Source of the DNA: Aphidius gifuensis
Lineage: Eukaryota > Arthropoda > Insecta > Hymenoptera > Braconidae
Direction of reading: 5' to 3'
Assembly: GCF_014905175.1 (NCBI RefSeq)
Contig: NC_057791.1
Span: 12,280,177-12,344,176 of the forward strand
DNA: 64,000 bases
In this document: piece by piece, positions 11,005 through 23,579 of the stretch
Layout: each line of letters starts with the position of its first letter
Numbering within the stretch: position 1 is the first letter of the stretch
The notes under the pieces: model-generated
What the model saw: only the letters and a program-made list of their open reading frames with translations
Database searches by the model: none
Told to the model about the DNA's origin: nothing
Position numbers and translations under genes: made by a program

Positions 11005-11620
11005 ATATAATAATAAATTAATTAAATATATAAATACTCGCATTTAAATTCATCTATACTACAGAACGCCTGATGGCAACGGTTATCGACCGATTACCAT
11101 GGCGCTGCAAGGTGCAATGTAGACTGACAGAAAATGGATTCCTGCCGAGATCCGTTACCGGATCTGACGTCTAAACTCTATGTTTTCTCCATACTTAATC
11201 CGCGTCTAAAGATGTTTACACATCAAAAAAAAAAATTTTAACTTGACCACACCTGATGTAAAATCTATGTCTTAAATACTAAAATCTTATTTAGGAAAAA
11301 CCAGATGGGGTCAAGTTAAAATTTTTTTTTTTTTTCAATAGTTTAGACTTAATTACATGCGTCAAAAATATATATTTCTTTCTTGAATTTTTAGTGTCAT
11401 ATCTAAATTAATGTACTTACAATTATAGTGACAATTTCGAACACTTGACTCTTTTTTGTCGAAAAAAACTTTGTTTTTTTTTTTTTTTTGTTGAGATATC
11501 ACATCTTTTTGTGAAGTCATTTGGTCATATCAAATTTAATAGATCCAGCCTCACAATTATTGTTTTGTAACTTTGACATTCAACTTTGACACATTTGTTT
11601 TGAGTTCGACACATACTTCA
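11005..11620. other. Non-coding, with a local inverted repeat
   Basis: 'aaattttaacttgacc' near 11235 and 'ggtcaagttaaaattt' near 11310 form an inverted pair. The rest is AT-rich without a recognisable gene. Confidence 0.5.
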
Positions 11621-12154
11621 CAAAAAGCCACAGCTTCTGATAAAAATAAAATTGTTGAGATGAATAATGAAACTATAAATTACAAAAGGAAATTTTAAAA
11701 AACTATTTAAAGGGAAATATTAAGAAAACTAAGCAAAAATCATGGATGCGAAAATTTGACAGAATAAAGTACGAAACGAAATTGATATTTTTAAGGGTCG
11801 TTTTCATTTTTTATTTGTTGAATTCATTTATTTATTCAACAAAAACCAATATCTGTTTTTTTTAGAAATTACAGAACTTTTTTAAAAATCATCTTACATG
11901 TTTTTTTTTAGGTTTAATAGATTATAGATGCCAAAATCTACGACCAAGGCTATACTCGGAATTTTTTCAACAATTAGTTCACTCATAATCAGCAATTGTT
12001 TATAAAAAAAAACCGAGTAAGTGCTTTATACAATGAAATAAACCACAAAAGAGTTATTTCTTGATCATTTTTATCTATGTAACTTGTAGAAAATGTTTCA
12101 ATGAACTTTTTGACGGTAGTACGAGCTCTTTTCATTGATTTTCAATTTCCAATT
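11620..12154. mobile_element. hAT-derived segment, inverted copy of 22.2-22.7 kb
   Basis: From 'aaaagccacagcttctgat' to 'agtacgagctctttt' this matches the reverse complement of about 22195-22715, inside the hAT element at 21538-23080. It continues on the other side of an inserted foldback element (13337-13400, '...ccaaaggtcatccgttaatgca'). The two loci therefore share an old mobile sequence. No intact reading frame in either copy. Confidence 0.7.
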
Positions 12155-13336
12155 GAGGGTCCGGATACAGTAACACGCTCCGCGCTCGAAGACAAGAAAA
12201 AGCGACGTTGTTTAAGTTGAAAATTAAAATTGAAAAATAAAAAAAATAAAAAATACAGTCATCTATAAAATTGAAAAATACACATTTTTGTTTAAATAAT
12301 TTTTTTTTTATAATAATTAGTTAATGAGATAAAAAATAAAAACAAAATTTTTTTTTTTTAAAAAAATACTTTTTTTTAAACATATAACTCGTGACAACTT
12401 CTTTAAAAATTAATAAATTGACTTGAAAATTTGACTGTAGCTTTATTATAGACTAGCGATGGCAACAGTAACATTAAAAAATTTATTTATTTATATTTTT
12501 TAATTTTTTTTATTTATTGTGTTTTACCAATGAAAAATTCAATTTGTCAAACTTTGAATGAAAAAAGAGTCGGAGAAATTTAAAAATTGAGTAACTTGTC
12601 AAAGGTTGTTGAGCAGTATATCAAGAAGTTTTATACAAATTTTTAGATATTTTTATTAATTATTTACTGAGTTATTAATTTAATAACAAATTCAGAAGCA
12701 CCGTTAAGGCTTTACATGCGTGATTGTCCGCTCCTTCTCCCGCGAACGCCTATATGCTCGCGCGTTCGTATATCCATTAAATACAAACGATATACGCGCT
12801 ATTTGTTGTTAAATTAATAACTCAGTAAATAATTAATAAAAATATCTAAAAGTTTGTATAAAACTTCTTGATATACTGCTTAACAATATTGCCGCTGACA
12901 AGTTACTCAATTTTTAAATTTCTCCGACTCTTTTTTCATTCAAAGTTTGACAAATATTGAATTTTTCATTGGTAAAACACAATAAATAAAAAAAATTAAA
13001 AAATATAAATAAATAAATTTTTTAATGTTACTGTTACCATCGCTAGTCTATGATAAAGCTACAGTCAAATTTTCAAGTCAATTTTTAAAGAAGTTGTCAC
13101 GAGTTATATGTTTAAAAAAAAGTATTTTTAAAAAAAAAAAAAATTCTGTTTTTATTTTTTATTTCATTAACTAATTATTATAAAAAAAAAATTATTTAAA
13201 CAAAAATGTGTATTTTTCAATTTTATAGATGACTGTATTTTTTATTTTTTTTATTTTTCAATTTTAATTTTCAACTTAAACAACGTCGCTTTTTCTTGTC
13301 TTCGAGCGCGGAGCGTGTTACTGTATCCGGACCCTC
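12155..13336. mobile_element. Foldback element with >500-bp arms and AATT target duplication
   Basis: GAGGGTCCGGATACAG starts the element and CTGTATCCGGACCCTC ends it. The left arm to about 12690 is the inverse of about 12800-13336, around a roughly 110-bp centre with GC-rich 'ctcgcgcgttcg'. AATT flanks both ends (12151-12154, 13337-13340). The uninterrupted sequence, with a single AATT, is present in inverse at 21851-21865, which gives a direct empty-site comparison. 4-bp duplications occur in e.g. Chapaev and Sola2 transposons; assignment remains open. No protein is encoded. Confidence 0.85.
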
Positions 13337-13340
13337 AATT

Positions 13341-14506
13341 GATAAAAAACCAAAGGTCATCCGTTAATGCATTTTTTTTTTTTTTTTTCAAGCAATACTT
13401 TTTATGGGGCAGTACAAAAATTATCAATAATCAATCATCATATAATTAAAGTCAAGTTTTTTTAACTATTAACTTATATTTTGAATTATTATGGAAAATA
13501 CTGCTGAAGAATTAATAAAGATGACTAAAAATTAATAAAGATTTACTTGGCGACATTCTTAATTCCTTAGATACATTTGTCAATAGCTTTTTAATAAACT
13601 ATTCATGCTAAATGTATCTGAAAGAAAAATGCAGCCAAATAAATTAGTTTGTAATCTAAATTAATTCCTCAGCCATTTGCCAAAATAAATTGATTTCATT
13701 ATGACAAATATTGCTGAGGTATTAATATGAAGGTTACTCATTAGTTGATTTAACTACATTTTTTCCTTATTAAAATTTTATAATTAATAAATGAAAAAGT
13801 TATTGGCAAATAATTCAATGTTAATTAATAAAAAATAATGGACCTCTCTTTCAATTTTATAGTTTAAAATATTCGTATAGATCATCTCGTAGCTTATGTG
13901 AAAGAAATTTCAACAATTCGTAGCTTGTAAAAATAGTCTTCCGTCTTAAGGTATTTGTTCAGTAATAAGTAATTAAATATATAAAATTGTCAATATAAAA
14001 TACGGAATCGTTTTTTTTTTTTTTGCCATTTTTAAAGCCATTCTTATAAAGACAATGCAGAACAATCGTCTCTTTATGAAAACAGCCGTTCTTTAATTTT
14101 AGAAAGACTATGAAAGACGATAGTCGTTCAAATGAATACAATTATGCAAGTTTCTTCAGTCCTGCATCGTTCTGGATTTTAGACAAATAAGGACGATTTC
14201 AGGACAAAGAGATTTCGATGTCATAAAAAATTTCACCTCGGGTAGTCCTCAAGAGAATTTTTTTGAAGACGATTATTCTTTGCGTCTTTAATGAAAAACA
14301 AGTGTCTTTATGAACACTCGTATTTCTAGTCTTTCATTCGATTATATTTTAGATATAAAAAAAAAAAAAAAAATCAAGAATAAAATCTGTTCGGTATATT
14401 GCCTGTTAAGGGAAATAATTCTAAACCTATAGTCGTTAAGTTTTTATACGAATATGCTTTTCTCGATTTTTAGTTTTTCTTTTTTTTTAAAAAAAAAGTA
14501 TATCTA
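13341..14506. repeat. AT-rich, second copy of the 4.8-5.1 kb dispersed repeat
   Basis: 13341-13400 completes the hAT-derived segment. Near 13487 and 13698, 'aaatactgctgaagaattaata' and 'aaatattgctgaggtattaata' are direct repeats. 13838-14120 is a diverged copy of 4786-5130. An open frame on the minus strand (13959-14141) comes from this repeat and is not a gene. Confidence 0.5.
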
Positions 14507-15606
14507 CCCAGGTAGGAGTTCTCGGGCTTGAACAACTGTGCCAGGCTTGTGCGAGGGTCGTGTATCGAGCCTGGGAAGCACAGGCTTGACACAAGCTTGT
14601 GCCCATTGTTTTCTCTGGCCTTACACGAGCCTCGTTAACACAGGCTTGACACAAGACTGTCCCCGTTGTCTTTAACCGACCTCACACAGGCCTTAATAAT
14701 TCAAACCGGTGTCAAGCCTGTGTTTTTTGTTTTCCCCAGCCTCACACGAGCCTCGTTAACACAGGCTTGACACAAGACTGCCCCCGTTGTCTTTAACCGG
14801 CCTCACACAGGCCTCAATAATTCAAGCCGGTGTCAAGCCTGTGTTTTTTGTTTTCCCCGGCCTCACACGAGCCTCGTTAACACAGGCTTGACACAAGGCT
14901 GTCCTCGTTGTCTTCAACCGGCCTCACACAGGCCTCAATAATTCAAGCCGGTGTCAAGCCTGTTTTTTTTGTTTTCCCCGGCCTCACACAAGCCTTGTGT
15001 CAAGCCCGTTTTACCAAGCCTCACACGGGACTTGACTTGTGCATATATTCAATTAAAAAAAAAAAAATAAATTAATTAGATCTATAAATTGTAAATAGAC
15101 ATTTTAAATAAAAATTATTAGGTTTTGACTATCGTGCCAGGCTTTTACAAGAATAGTGTATTGACTCTCGAATAAATTCATTCATATAAAAAATTTTGAC
15201 TGACTCTTTCATGAATCCCCTGTGGTCGACTTGATAGAGCATTGGAGTTCCACGTGAGAGACCTAGGATCGATCCCCCGTTACGCCGTTTATTTTCGTTC
15301 ATATGATCATCGTTAATTCAACTTGTATCGCGCAAAAAATAATAATGTCAAATAAATAAATTAATAATAATTGTTTATTTATGTTTTTTTATAATTTTTT
15401 TTGCAAGCTGGTGTCAAGCCTGGGAACACAAGACTGTGTCGAGCCTGGGAACACAAGACTGTGTCGAGCCTGGGAACACAAGACTGTGTCGAGCCTGGGA
15501 ACACAAGCCTGTGTCAAGCCCGATACACTAGTCCGACACCAGCAAATACATCGTGAACATTCCAGACTTGACACAGGCTTGTGCCCGTCGTCACTTCCTA
15601 CCTGGG
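14507..15606 (+). mobile_element. CCCAGGTAGGA-ended tRNA-bearing element, copy 2
   Basis: Very similar to 5588-6889 throughout, but with fewer internal units. Ends CCCAGGTAGGA / TCCTACCTGGG with TA at 14505-14506 and 15607-15608. Order: left array of 'ggcttgacacaagac...aagccggtgtcaagcc', AT spacer, tRNA-like segment (15217-15287), AT spacer, short right array. Not coding; open frames at 15381-15674 are repeat by-products. The high similarity to copy 1 suggests recent activity or gene conversion. Confidence 0.8.
15217..15287 (+). tRNA. tRNA-like segment inside element copy 2
   Basis: Nearly identical to 6481-6550, with A-box-like 'tggtcgacttgatagagcat' and B-box-like 'ggatcgatccc'. Stems are degenerate. 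Confidence 0.5.
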
Positions 15607-15608
15607 TA

Positions 15609-17160
15609 ATTAAGAAAAAATTTTGCAATTGGGTAAAAGGTATTGGAAAGACGATTGCTGGTAAGCTAACATAATCTCTATTTTGCCTAGAGGGATAGCT
15701 TTCTAATGCGGCTCTAGAGTTGTTGGAAACGCTTTTTTTGAGTTTAAGATGAAGTCCTTACGATGATCCCACCGAGAGTTATCGAATTTATAATTTTTGC
15801 AGTATGTGGTTTTTAAACGATATCGTCTTAAGAACATAATCCTAGGGAGGTTATGTTAGGCCTATAATAAGCGTCTTTTCAATACCTTTTACCTACTTAC
15901 AAAATTACTTTTCAATTAGTTATACTTTTTAGTGAAAATAAAAAAAATTAAAAATAAAAAAAAACAATTTTTTTTTTTTTTCTTGAAAACTATGATTCTT
16001 AGAAAAACAATTTTATAGAAAAATAAATAGTATTCGAAAGACGCATTTTTTGAGCTATATACCAAAACTCTACGACAATTTTATCAACAGTTACCGAGGT
16101 GGCCATTTTTGAGAACTCCTTAAAATTGCCTTAAAACCGTCATTATTGCATCCATTCCTGCTTAAAAATATTTGGGAATATCCGAATTCAGTGCCGTGGC
16201 CCCCGTGGTGAGGGACGTGACTCATCCTCTATACTGGCCTCCATGGCCTTATGGCTCCTAGCCTCCGTAAAATGTCAAGAGTTAATATAATTTTTGATAA
16301 ACTAATTTATTCTGGGTTGACAATATTAGATCTATCAAAAATTTGAATTTATGATTTTTACTACAATTATATTTAAAAAAAAATTGAAAGATGATGAGTC
16401 CAAAGCACTGATGGTATATGGATACTGATTCATGAATTTTATGGTTTAAAGTGTCTTACATCTATGAGAAAATGAAGGAAAATTTGGAGAGGTTTGACGC
16501 ATCAGATTATCGACCAAATGATATTTATGATAGGCCAAGACTTAACAAAAAAGTTATTGGTCTCATGAAAGATTAGGGCTTCATGCGGGATACCGAGACC
16601 AGACAGTCTTTAGTCGATTAAACGATACCGATACTGAGACCGAGAGTATCGACTGAAAGTCTCGCTGGTATCGCGAGACTTTGACAATTTTAGATCGAAT
16701 TTATTATTTTTTTTTTTTCTCGTAACGAATCGTATTGAAAAAAAGAACTGTTATGCAGTAAAATACTGCACAGTAAGACACTGACGCTACAGTCACAACG
16801 AGATATCTACAAGCCTTATGCACCTATGAAAATTGTAAAGTTACGCCAATTATATTTTCCTAAACTGATATTTTTTGTATCTGACATTTTAAAAGCAGTA
16901 TTTTACTTCTTGGAAAGGGAAAAATACATATCAATGAAGAGAAAGAAAAAGATATCTATTCATTGTTATGGAATTCCTGAACACTTTTGTCTATATCATT
17001 GATTTTTGAAATTTAAAGTTTTAACTTTGAACATTTTTGTCTTTTCTTTTCATGTTATATATATCTGTATGATTTAATTTATTTAATATATATTATATAT
17101 AATTTTATTCATTCCGCTCTTTTCACACTCTCTCTATGAATATAAATATCTGACAGCTCT
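15609..17160. other. Non-coding; small inverted repeat at 15629-15893
   Basis: 'gtaaaaggtattggaaagacg' near 15631 is mirrored by 'cgtcttttcaataccttttac' near 15872-15892, a likely MITE of about 260 bp. Near 16590-16680 the motif 'gagaccgagagtatcg/gcgagact' recurs. The rest shows no gene. Confidence 0.5.
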
Positions 17161-17164
17161 TCTA

Positions 17165-18060
17165 GTATTGAAATAAATCCATATTCTCCATCACATGATA
17201 CTTTGGATATGCAATTACTTGCTAGATATTGGTATCTTAACGATATTGGTGGTTTTCTCGCTTCTGCCAAAATGATGTTGGTTGATGTACTATTTGTATA
17301 TCCTAAAGCCAGTCTAAATGCTTCATATTGTAATCTGTCAAGCGTACTTTTTCTGTTTTGGTTATCTTTTGGTACAAAAAATCTACATAATCTATTCTAG
17401 ACTTTATCAAAGATCGGTACAGTCTACTTAGAACTGTTGGATCAGCCAAGTTACCAAGTGTATCTTGAGCAACTGGTAATTTTCATTGGATAAGTACACT
17501 TTGCTATTTGTAAATATCCTTGCTCCATTCAAGATCTACTTCTAATATTAGTGCGAAAAATTTAACTGTAAGTCTTTCTTCAACTAGATTATCACCAATT
17601 GTCATTGTCTTTCTTAAATTTGTTATTTTTGGTTTTTTATGTTCAAAAATTTCAGTTTGACGCTTTCTTGGTGCCAGTGCCGAACTACTTTCATGCAGTT
17701 ACCTTCTACTCGGCTCACTGAACTCTCTACTCTTGTAATACTCTCTTCAGTATTTTCTTGTTCAGTCACCTTGTATACTACGACATCATCAGCAAATTTA
17801 AGCATCTTACGATCATCATGTATAGCTTTGTTCAACTCCTTGGTATACATAGTGCATACAAAATAGTGCATACAAAATTCGACTCAAAACACTTCCTTGA
17901 GAAAGTCCTTTGAACCTCTATTCAACTTCTTCAAATTCACCATATCTAGCATGTAGTTGTCTTTCTGATACCAAATCAAATATGAATGCCAATAACCTTG
18001 TTTCCCATATATATCCAGGATCTGTGAATTTATTTGAGCCTTCACAGAACTCGTGAATTT
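17165..18060 (-). pseudogene. LINE (non-LTR) reverse transcriptase fragment
   Basis: Read on the minus strand from about 18060, successive frames give 'DLVSERQLHARYGEFEEVE', then 'GLSQGSVLSRILYALF' (the conserved G-PQGSVLSP motif of RT), then 'KFADDVVVY' at about 17775-17800, the catalytic (F/Y)ADD box. Further downstream come 'RSLIKSRIDYVDFLY' and 'LALGYTNSTSTNIILAEAR', the conserved region after the RT in Jockey/R1/I-type LINEs of insects. Stops and frame changes separate the pieces, so it is a dead fragment. It copied RNA into DNA by target-primed reverse transcription when active. The 5' endonuclease domain is missing. The plus-strand open frame on the same bases is a shadow. Confidence 0.8.
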
Positions 18061-18206
18061 TTTTTTTTCTTTCTTCTAAACATATTTTTGGCTTTACTAG
18101 CTGCTATTTTATAATTAATAAAATTGTCTTGTGAACTTGTCATGTTGAATTTTTTTCATGCTGTTTTTCTTAGTCTAACTATTTTATCACATTTTTCATT
18201 CCACCA

Positions 18207-19117
18207 CCCAGGTAGGAATCGACGATTGGGACAAGCTTGTGTCAAGCTTGGATTCCAAGCTTCGAAGCGTGTGTCAAGCTTGGTAAGAGCCTGGAATGAT
18301 AACCATGTATTTGCTTGTGTCAAGCTTCGAATCCAAGCTTCACACAAGCTTCGAATCCAAGCTTGACACAGTCTTGCAAAAAAAATTATAAATAAATATA
18401 AATAACTATTATTATTAATTTATTATTTTTGACTTTATTATTATTTACACGATCCAAGTTGAATTAACGATAATAATTTGAGCGAAAATAAACGGCGTAC
18501 TGGGGGATCGATCCTAGGTCTCTCACGTGGAATCCCGATGCTCTATCACGTCAACCACCGGGGTATTCATAACAGACTCACAAAAAATTTTGATATGAAT
18601 CAAAGATATATTCGAGACTTAATACACAGTCCTCGTAACAGATTGGCACGATACTCAAAACCTAATAATTGCTATTTGAAATTTCTATTTACACTCTATA
18701 TGTAGATTTAAATATTATAATTTTTTTTTTTTTTTAATTGCATATATGCACAAGTCAAGTCTCGTGTCAAGCTTGATAAAACGAGCTTGACACAAGGCTC
18801 GTGTGAGGCCGGGTAAAACAAAACAGTACAGGCTTGACACAATTATAATGCCTGATGAATCGAAATAAATGTCATGTTTACGCTTGGTATACCAAGCTTG
18901 TGTCAAACTTAAAATCCAATGTTGACACAAACTTGTAATCCAAGCTTGTGTCAAACTTAAAATCCAATCTTGACACAAGACTGATTTCCAAGGCTTTGTG
19001 TGAGCCTAGAGTCAGACCATCGTAACAGGCTCGACACACACTTGGGACACAAGGTTTGGAAATCAAGCTTGTGCCAAGCCTGTTACAATCGTTACGGCTG
19101 GGCGATTCCTACCTGGG
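18207..19117 (-). mobile_element. CCCAGGTAGGA-ended tRNA-bearing element, copy 3
   Basis: Ends CCCAGGTAGGA / TCCTACCTGGG with CA at 18205-18206 and 19118-19119. It is inverted relative to copies 1 and 2 and more diverged: the repeats read 'gcttgtgtcaagcttggattccaagctt'. The same arrangement is kept (short array, AT spacer, tRNA-like segment, AT spacer, longer array). The inner termini share AATCG next to TAGGA with the CCCGTGTAGGA elements. Confidence 0.8.
18493..18562 (-). tRNA. tRNA-like segment inside element copy 3
   Basis: On the minus strand, 'ggtggttgacgtgatagagc' (A-box-like) and 'ggatcgatccc' (B-box-like) match the segments at 6481 and 15217 with scattered differences. tRNA-derived, probably not functional. 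Confidence 0.5.
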
Positions 19118-19119
19118 CA

Positions 19120-19764
19120 GGGACATAGTTTTTCTTTGTCTTTATTTTTGTTCTGGTATACGCTATTATCAACAGACTCGGTAGAGTCTCGCCTCAATTT
19201 TTAAAAAGCGAGACTCTTTACCGGGTATAAGTATTTTAAGTCAGTGGTCCGTGACGTCGTCGTTTTTAATTTATCAAATGTCGTTCTAATTATTTGTTAA
19301 AAAAAAAAAATAAAAACAGTTTCATTATATATATCGATGCCTCTCTTTCCAATGAGCCTACTCTCGATTTTTTCCAACAAATAATAAAAAAGATATAAGA
19401 GTCAGTAAAAGCCAGGTATTAAATCTTACTAAAAAATAAATTTTCAAGCTGAAATGTCTAATTTCTTCGGATACGTTGCGCATACCCCGCGCCTATCCCT
19501 ACTCCTGAATTTTTTTTTACATGCATATATGTGTGTGTATGCAGCCGCATGTATTAGTTATTTATCATTGATGGTATAGCAGAATTTGTTTCTTTTTCCT
19601 TTTATTTAAAGCGTACATATATAGTATACATACACGTTTAAATTTTTATATTCCAGAAAATTAGTATTCGATTATTATTTATTATTTATTATGGTATTCA
19701 CGGTCAATTGAAAGTAGACGAATTACAAATATAATTTATTATTAATTTAAACAAAATAAGTGAA
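19120..19764. other. Non-coding with a short GAGTCTCGC hairpin
   Basis: 'ggtagagtctcgcctcaattttt' and 'aaaaagcgagactctttacc' near 19180-19230 form a hairpin related to text near 16660. The rest is AT-rich without genes. Confidence 0.5.
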
Positions 19765-20174
19765 ATAAAAACAAAACATAAATTTACAATTAATGTCGCC
19801 AAAAAGCCTCAATTTTTAAATACCTGTCTATTTATCATACCTTTAATAATCAAAAGACGTGAAATATCCAAAAAAATGACAAAATTTTGAAGTATAAAGT
19901 TGAATAATTTGCTGGATAAAAAAAAACTAAAAAAAAAATTAGGCGCTTTTTCGATACATGGTATAATAATAATATAATAATAAAAACTGCAGCGCCTAAT
20001 TTTTTTTTTAGTTTTTTTTTATCCAGAAAATTATTCAACTTTATACTTCAAAATTTTGTCATTTTTTTGGATATTTCACGTCTTTTGATTATTAAAGGTA
20101 TGATAAATAGACAGGTATTTAAAAATTGAGGCTTTTTGGCGACATTAATTGTAAATTTATGTTTTGTTTTTATT
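19765..20174. repeat. Near-perfect palindrome, about 180-bp arms
   Basis: 'aataaaaacaaaacataaat' at 19765 is mirrored up to 20174, and the arms meet at 'ttaggcgc' / 'gcgcctaa' around a spacer of about 48 bp containing 'gatacatggtataataat'. It looks like a very young foldback/MITE copy because the arms barely differ. Confidence 0.8.
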
Positions 20175-20340
20175 TTTATTATTTTGCATATTATTATTAT
20201 TTTTTTTATATATTTATTCGGTGTAGTCTTGAGTAATAAACCTGACAGTCATGTTCTATTGACTTGACTATAATCTTTGTCAATATTTCTTTGCATATTG
20301 TTTCATCAAATTCAGACCATTTAGTTTTTTTATGGTATAA

Positions 20341-20376
20341 CTAGTAGGCCGGACCCGGCGTTGCCGGGGTAATGCT
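20341..20376 (-). mobile_element. Helitron 3' terminus
   Basis: On the minus strand the sequence reads a GC hairpin CCCGGCAACGCCGGG, a short spacer, and then CTAG followed by host T. That is the classic Helitron 3' end (hairpin about 10-13 nt before CTRR, insertion between A and T). The Helitron body would extend to higher coordinates, and an N-terminal Rep/helicase-type remnant is present on the same strand at 23.6-23.9 kb. Confidence 0.7.
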
Positions 20377-20994
20377 TATGTCAATATGTTTTATTCCTTT
20401 TTTTTTTATTATCGTTATTTTTCTTCTTAGCAACAGATACACAAATAATTAAACGAAAAAAACATTTCATATGTATACATGTATAAAGTATACAAATATA
20501 TACACAAATATAATATATAGAATACATACAAATATTATATTTATTAAAATATTACATATACAAATAAACAAATATTATATTGAATAATAAAATATATACA
20601 GGTAAGTTTCAAATATTAATACCGTTGGGGCTGGTTACGGTCATGGTTAGTAATATACTAATCCTATCTCAATAAGGTTATTGAAAATGGAAAAGTTAAA
20701 AATTCCTAGACAAATACAATTGCACACTTTTTTTGAATTTTCAATGTATTTTTACCACTTAGTATTATATAAAAATATATTCAAAGACTCGTTATCACTT
20801 GGTGGATCCACCAAGTACCTCTTAACGTGCTGATGTAACATAAAAAGACTTCGAATGTATTTTTAACACTTGTTGAATCCACCAAGTACTTTCTAAGATT
20901 CTTGTATAACATATACAAAATTCATTCATTATTTTAACATGAAAATATAATAGAAAAATAAATCCAAAGTCTTGTTATCATTTGGTTGATAGAT
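20377..20994. other. AT-rich non-coding, probably Helitron 3' region
   Basis: Contains short repeats ('cttggtggatccaccaagta' and similar near 20796 and 20868-20890; 'tatacaaatat' near 20490-20590). No gene; its position suggests the non-coding 3' part of the Helitron. Confidence 0.4.
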
Positions 20995-21490
20995 GCAAAG
21001 GGGTGTTCAAATCGTGAAAATTCTCTGAGACGAAATTAAAGTACATCGAATAAGGAAAATTTACACGTATTTATTTTTTTTTTTTTTCAATTATTAAAAA
21101 ACTTATAAATTTATTTATCCGGAAAAATTTTTTTTTTTACTTTTTTGAGATTCGCGGCGGTTCCAGGGGGAAAAGGGGTGGTCAAATCGCGAAAATGCCC
21201 CAGGACGAAATTAAAGTACATAAAATGAGGAAAATTTACATGTATTTATTTATTTATTTTTTTTAATTAAAAAAGTTATAAATTTATTTATCCGGAAAAA
21301 TTTTTTTTTTTACTTTTTTGAGATTCGCGAATCGCGGCGGTTCCAGGGGGAAAAGGGGTGGTCAAATCGCGAAAATTTCCTAAGACGAAATTAAAGCACA
21401 TAGAATCTGGAAAATTTACACGTATTTATTTTTTTTTCTTTTCAATTATTTAAAAAGTTATAAATTTATTTACCCGGAGAAATTTTCTAT
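20995..21490. repeat. Tandem array, three units of about 178 bp
   Basis: 'ggtggtcaaatcgcgaaaa' recurs at about 21002, 21178 and 21358, each followed by 'gacgaaattaaag...ggaaaatttac...gtatttattt...ttatccggaaaaattttt'. A related unit forms the inverted array at 44490-45460. Internal tandem repeats are common in Helitron/Helentron elements. Confidence 0.75.
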
Positions 21491-21537
21491 GTATTAGTTT
21501 ATGTTTATTTTTGATTTATTAGTTGTCGGTATTATAG

Positions 21538-23080
21538 CAGTGTTGCCGCAGACAAATTTGTGAATGTACCTCAAAAAATAGAAAAACGTACCTCCTGGCA
21601 AAAAAATGTACTTTTTTAAAAAAATGGCCGACAAGAGCTAGTTTATAGGAAATTTTATTGAAGCAAAAACAATAAAAACATCATTCATTTTTTTTTTAAC
21701 GTTATTAGAAAAATTTTTAATATTTTTTTCAAAGTCTACAATAACAATGGTAATACTTGAGTATCGAATTATTTTTGAAAGAATAAGTCATTATATTTCT
21801 TGTGCTAAAAATAAACAAAAAAAATGCATTAACGGACGACCTTTAGTCTTTTACCAATTGGAAATTGAAAATTTCCTAAACTCCGGTGGGATGGCACGTT
21901 TAGGTACATCATTTTTGGTCCGATACACACAATATGTATAAAATTAAATAATTAAATTCCTTACAATTATTTATGATAAAAAAGATAATGCTTTTATTGT
22001 CAATAAACAGTGTCTCCATCTGTCATTCAGTTTTTACACTCATATGCTTTTGTATATAGGGAACATTAGGGAATTATAGGAAAATCACTAAAATTTCGTG
22101 CCGCTATCTGCCGCTGAATTTCGACAACTTTTAAAAGAATTACTAAATAACGACTATCGTAATTGTTTAAATCTTTATTAATTAATTAACTAATCAATTA
22201 AAAAAGCTCGTACTATCGTCAAAAAATTCATTGAAACATTTTCTACAAGTTACATGGTTAAAAATGCTCAAGAAATGACTCTTTTGTGGTTTATTTCATT
22301 GTGTAAAGCACTTACTCAGCTTTTTTTTATAAACAATTGCTGATTATAAGTAAACTAATTGTTGAAAAAATTCCAAGTATAGCCTTGGTTGTAGATTTTG
22401 GCATGTGTAATCCATTAAAACCAAAAAAAAACATGTAAAATGATTTTTAAAGAAGTTGTGTAATTTCTAAAAAAAACAGATATTGGTTTTTGTTGAATAA
22501 ATAAATGAATTTAACAAATAAAAATAAAAACGACCTATAAAAATATCAATTTCGTTCCGTACTTTATTCTGTCAAATTTTCGCATCCATGAATTTTGCTT
22601 AGTTTTCTTAATATTTCGCTTTGAATATTTTTGGCAAATTTTCTTTTGTAATTTATAGTTTCATTATTCATCTCAACAATTTTATTTTTATCAGAGGCTG
22701 TGGCTTTTGCTAAAATCTTTCATTTGAGCCTAATATGAACAGTCTATCTTAATTATTATGGAAACTATGAGTGGTCTTCTTAAAAAGTGTACAGAAAGCA
22801 ATACTAGGTGGGGGCGCTTCGCGCTTATCCCACCTCCGTAATAACAAAAAACATATACGGTAGCATTAATTAAGACTCTTATACACTGTTTATATACATT
22901 TTACAAGGTTTACCTCCGTTTACATTGAGCGCGCGCGTGCGCATACTATACAATTTGATTAGCTCAAGAAATTTTTAAGAAAAAACGAAAACGTACTTCC
23001 AAAAAAAAAGGCGTACTTTTGTACTGGCGTTTCAAAAACGTACCTCGAAAAGTACAACTGTACCTCCTGCGGCAACACTG
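21538..23080. mobile_element. hAT element, non-autonomous, with perfect 8-bp TSD
   Basis: CAGTGTTGCCGCAG and CTGCGGCAACACTG are the ends, flanked by TATTATAG at 21530-21537 and 23081-23088. CAG..CTG termini with 8-bp duplications are diagnostic of the hAT superfamily. Subterminal 'acgtacctc' and 'gtactttt' motifs occur in both ends. The interior has no intact transposase. It shares a segment with 11620-12154 and contains a probable Helitron end near 22804. Confidence 0.9.
22804..22830 (-). mobile_element. Possible second Helitron 3' end inside the hAT
   Basis: On the minus strand 'gcgcgaagcgc' (hairpin) is followed by 'ccccacCTAG' and then T, fitting the Helitron 3' terminus rule. The 5' boundary is not identified. 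Confidence 0.4.
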
Positions 23081-23579
23081 TATTATAGTTTGAAACATTT
23101 AATTCATTCAATTTGAATAATCCGTAACCTTTTTTTTTTTTTTTTTTCAAGTGTATGGAAATATGGACCTATCTATAATTATGGATTTATTCATTCGTGC
23201 CATATTCCTGTTGATGATGTTGGCATTTTTATTTTATATATATCAGTTTGCTTGTTATAACGAAAAAAATCATGAAGAACGCCATCGTAGGTTTTTTTTT
23301 TTTTTTTTTTTTTTTTGCACTATTTTTATTTATTTTTTTGTCCTAGCATCGTGGTATTTACAATCCTGCAACCGAATAATCCATCAAAAAACCTCTTGGA
23401 GAAGATTTTTTAGGGCGAAATCAAGTTTTCGGTGTTCCATTAATAAGTTGTGTCCAAAATGTTCTAGTATTCGCGCTGCTAGATGCAAAGCATATCATCT
23501 CACAACGGTAGATTACTGCGGAAATTTAGTTTTCACAGATACTGGTAATATCTATTATCAGTATGTGAGATCGTATTTG

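Noticed and set aside
10582..11043. Trp/His/Gly-rich frames on both strands
   Set aside because: Translated GGCC/ATTAATGG repeats; the same holds for 25191-25627.
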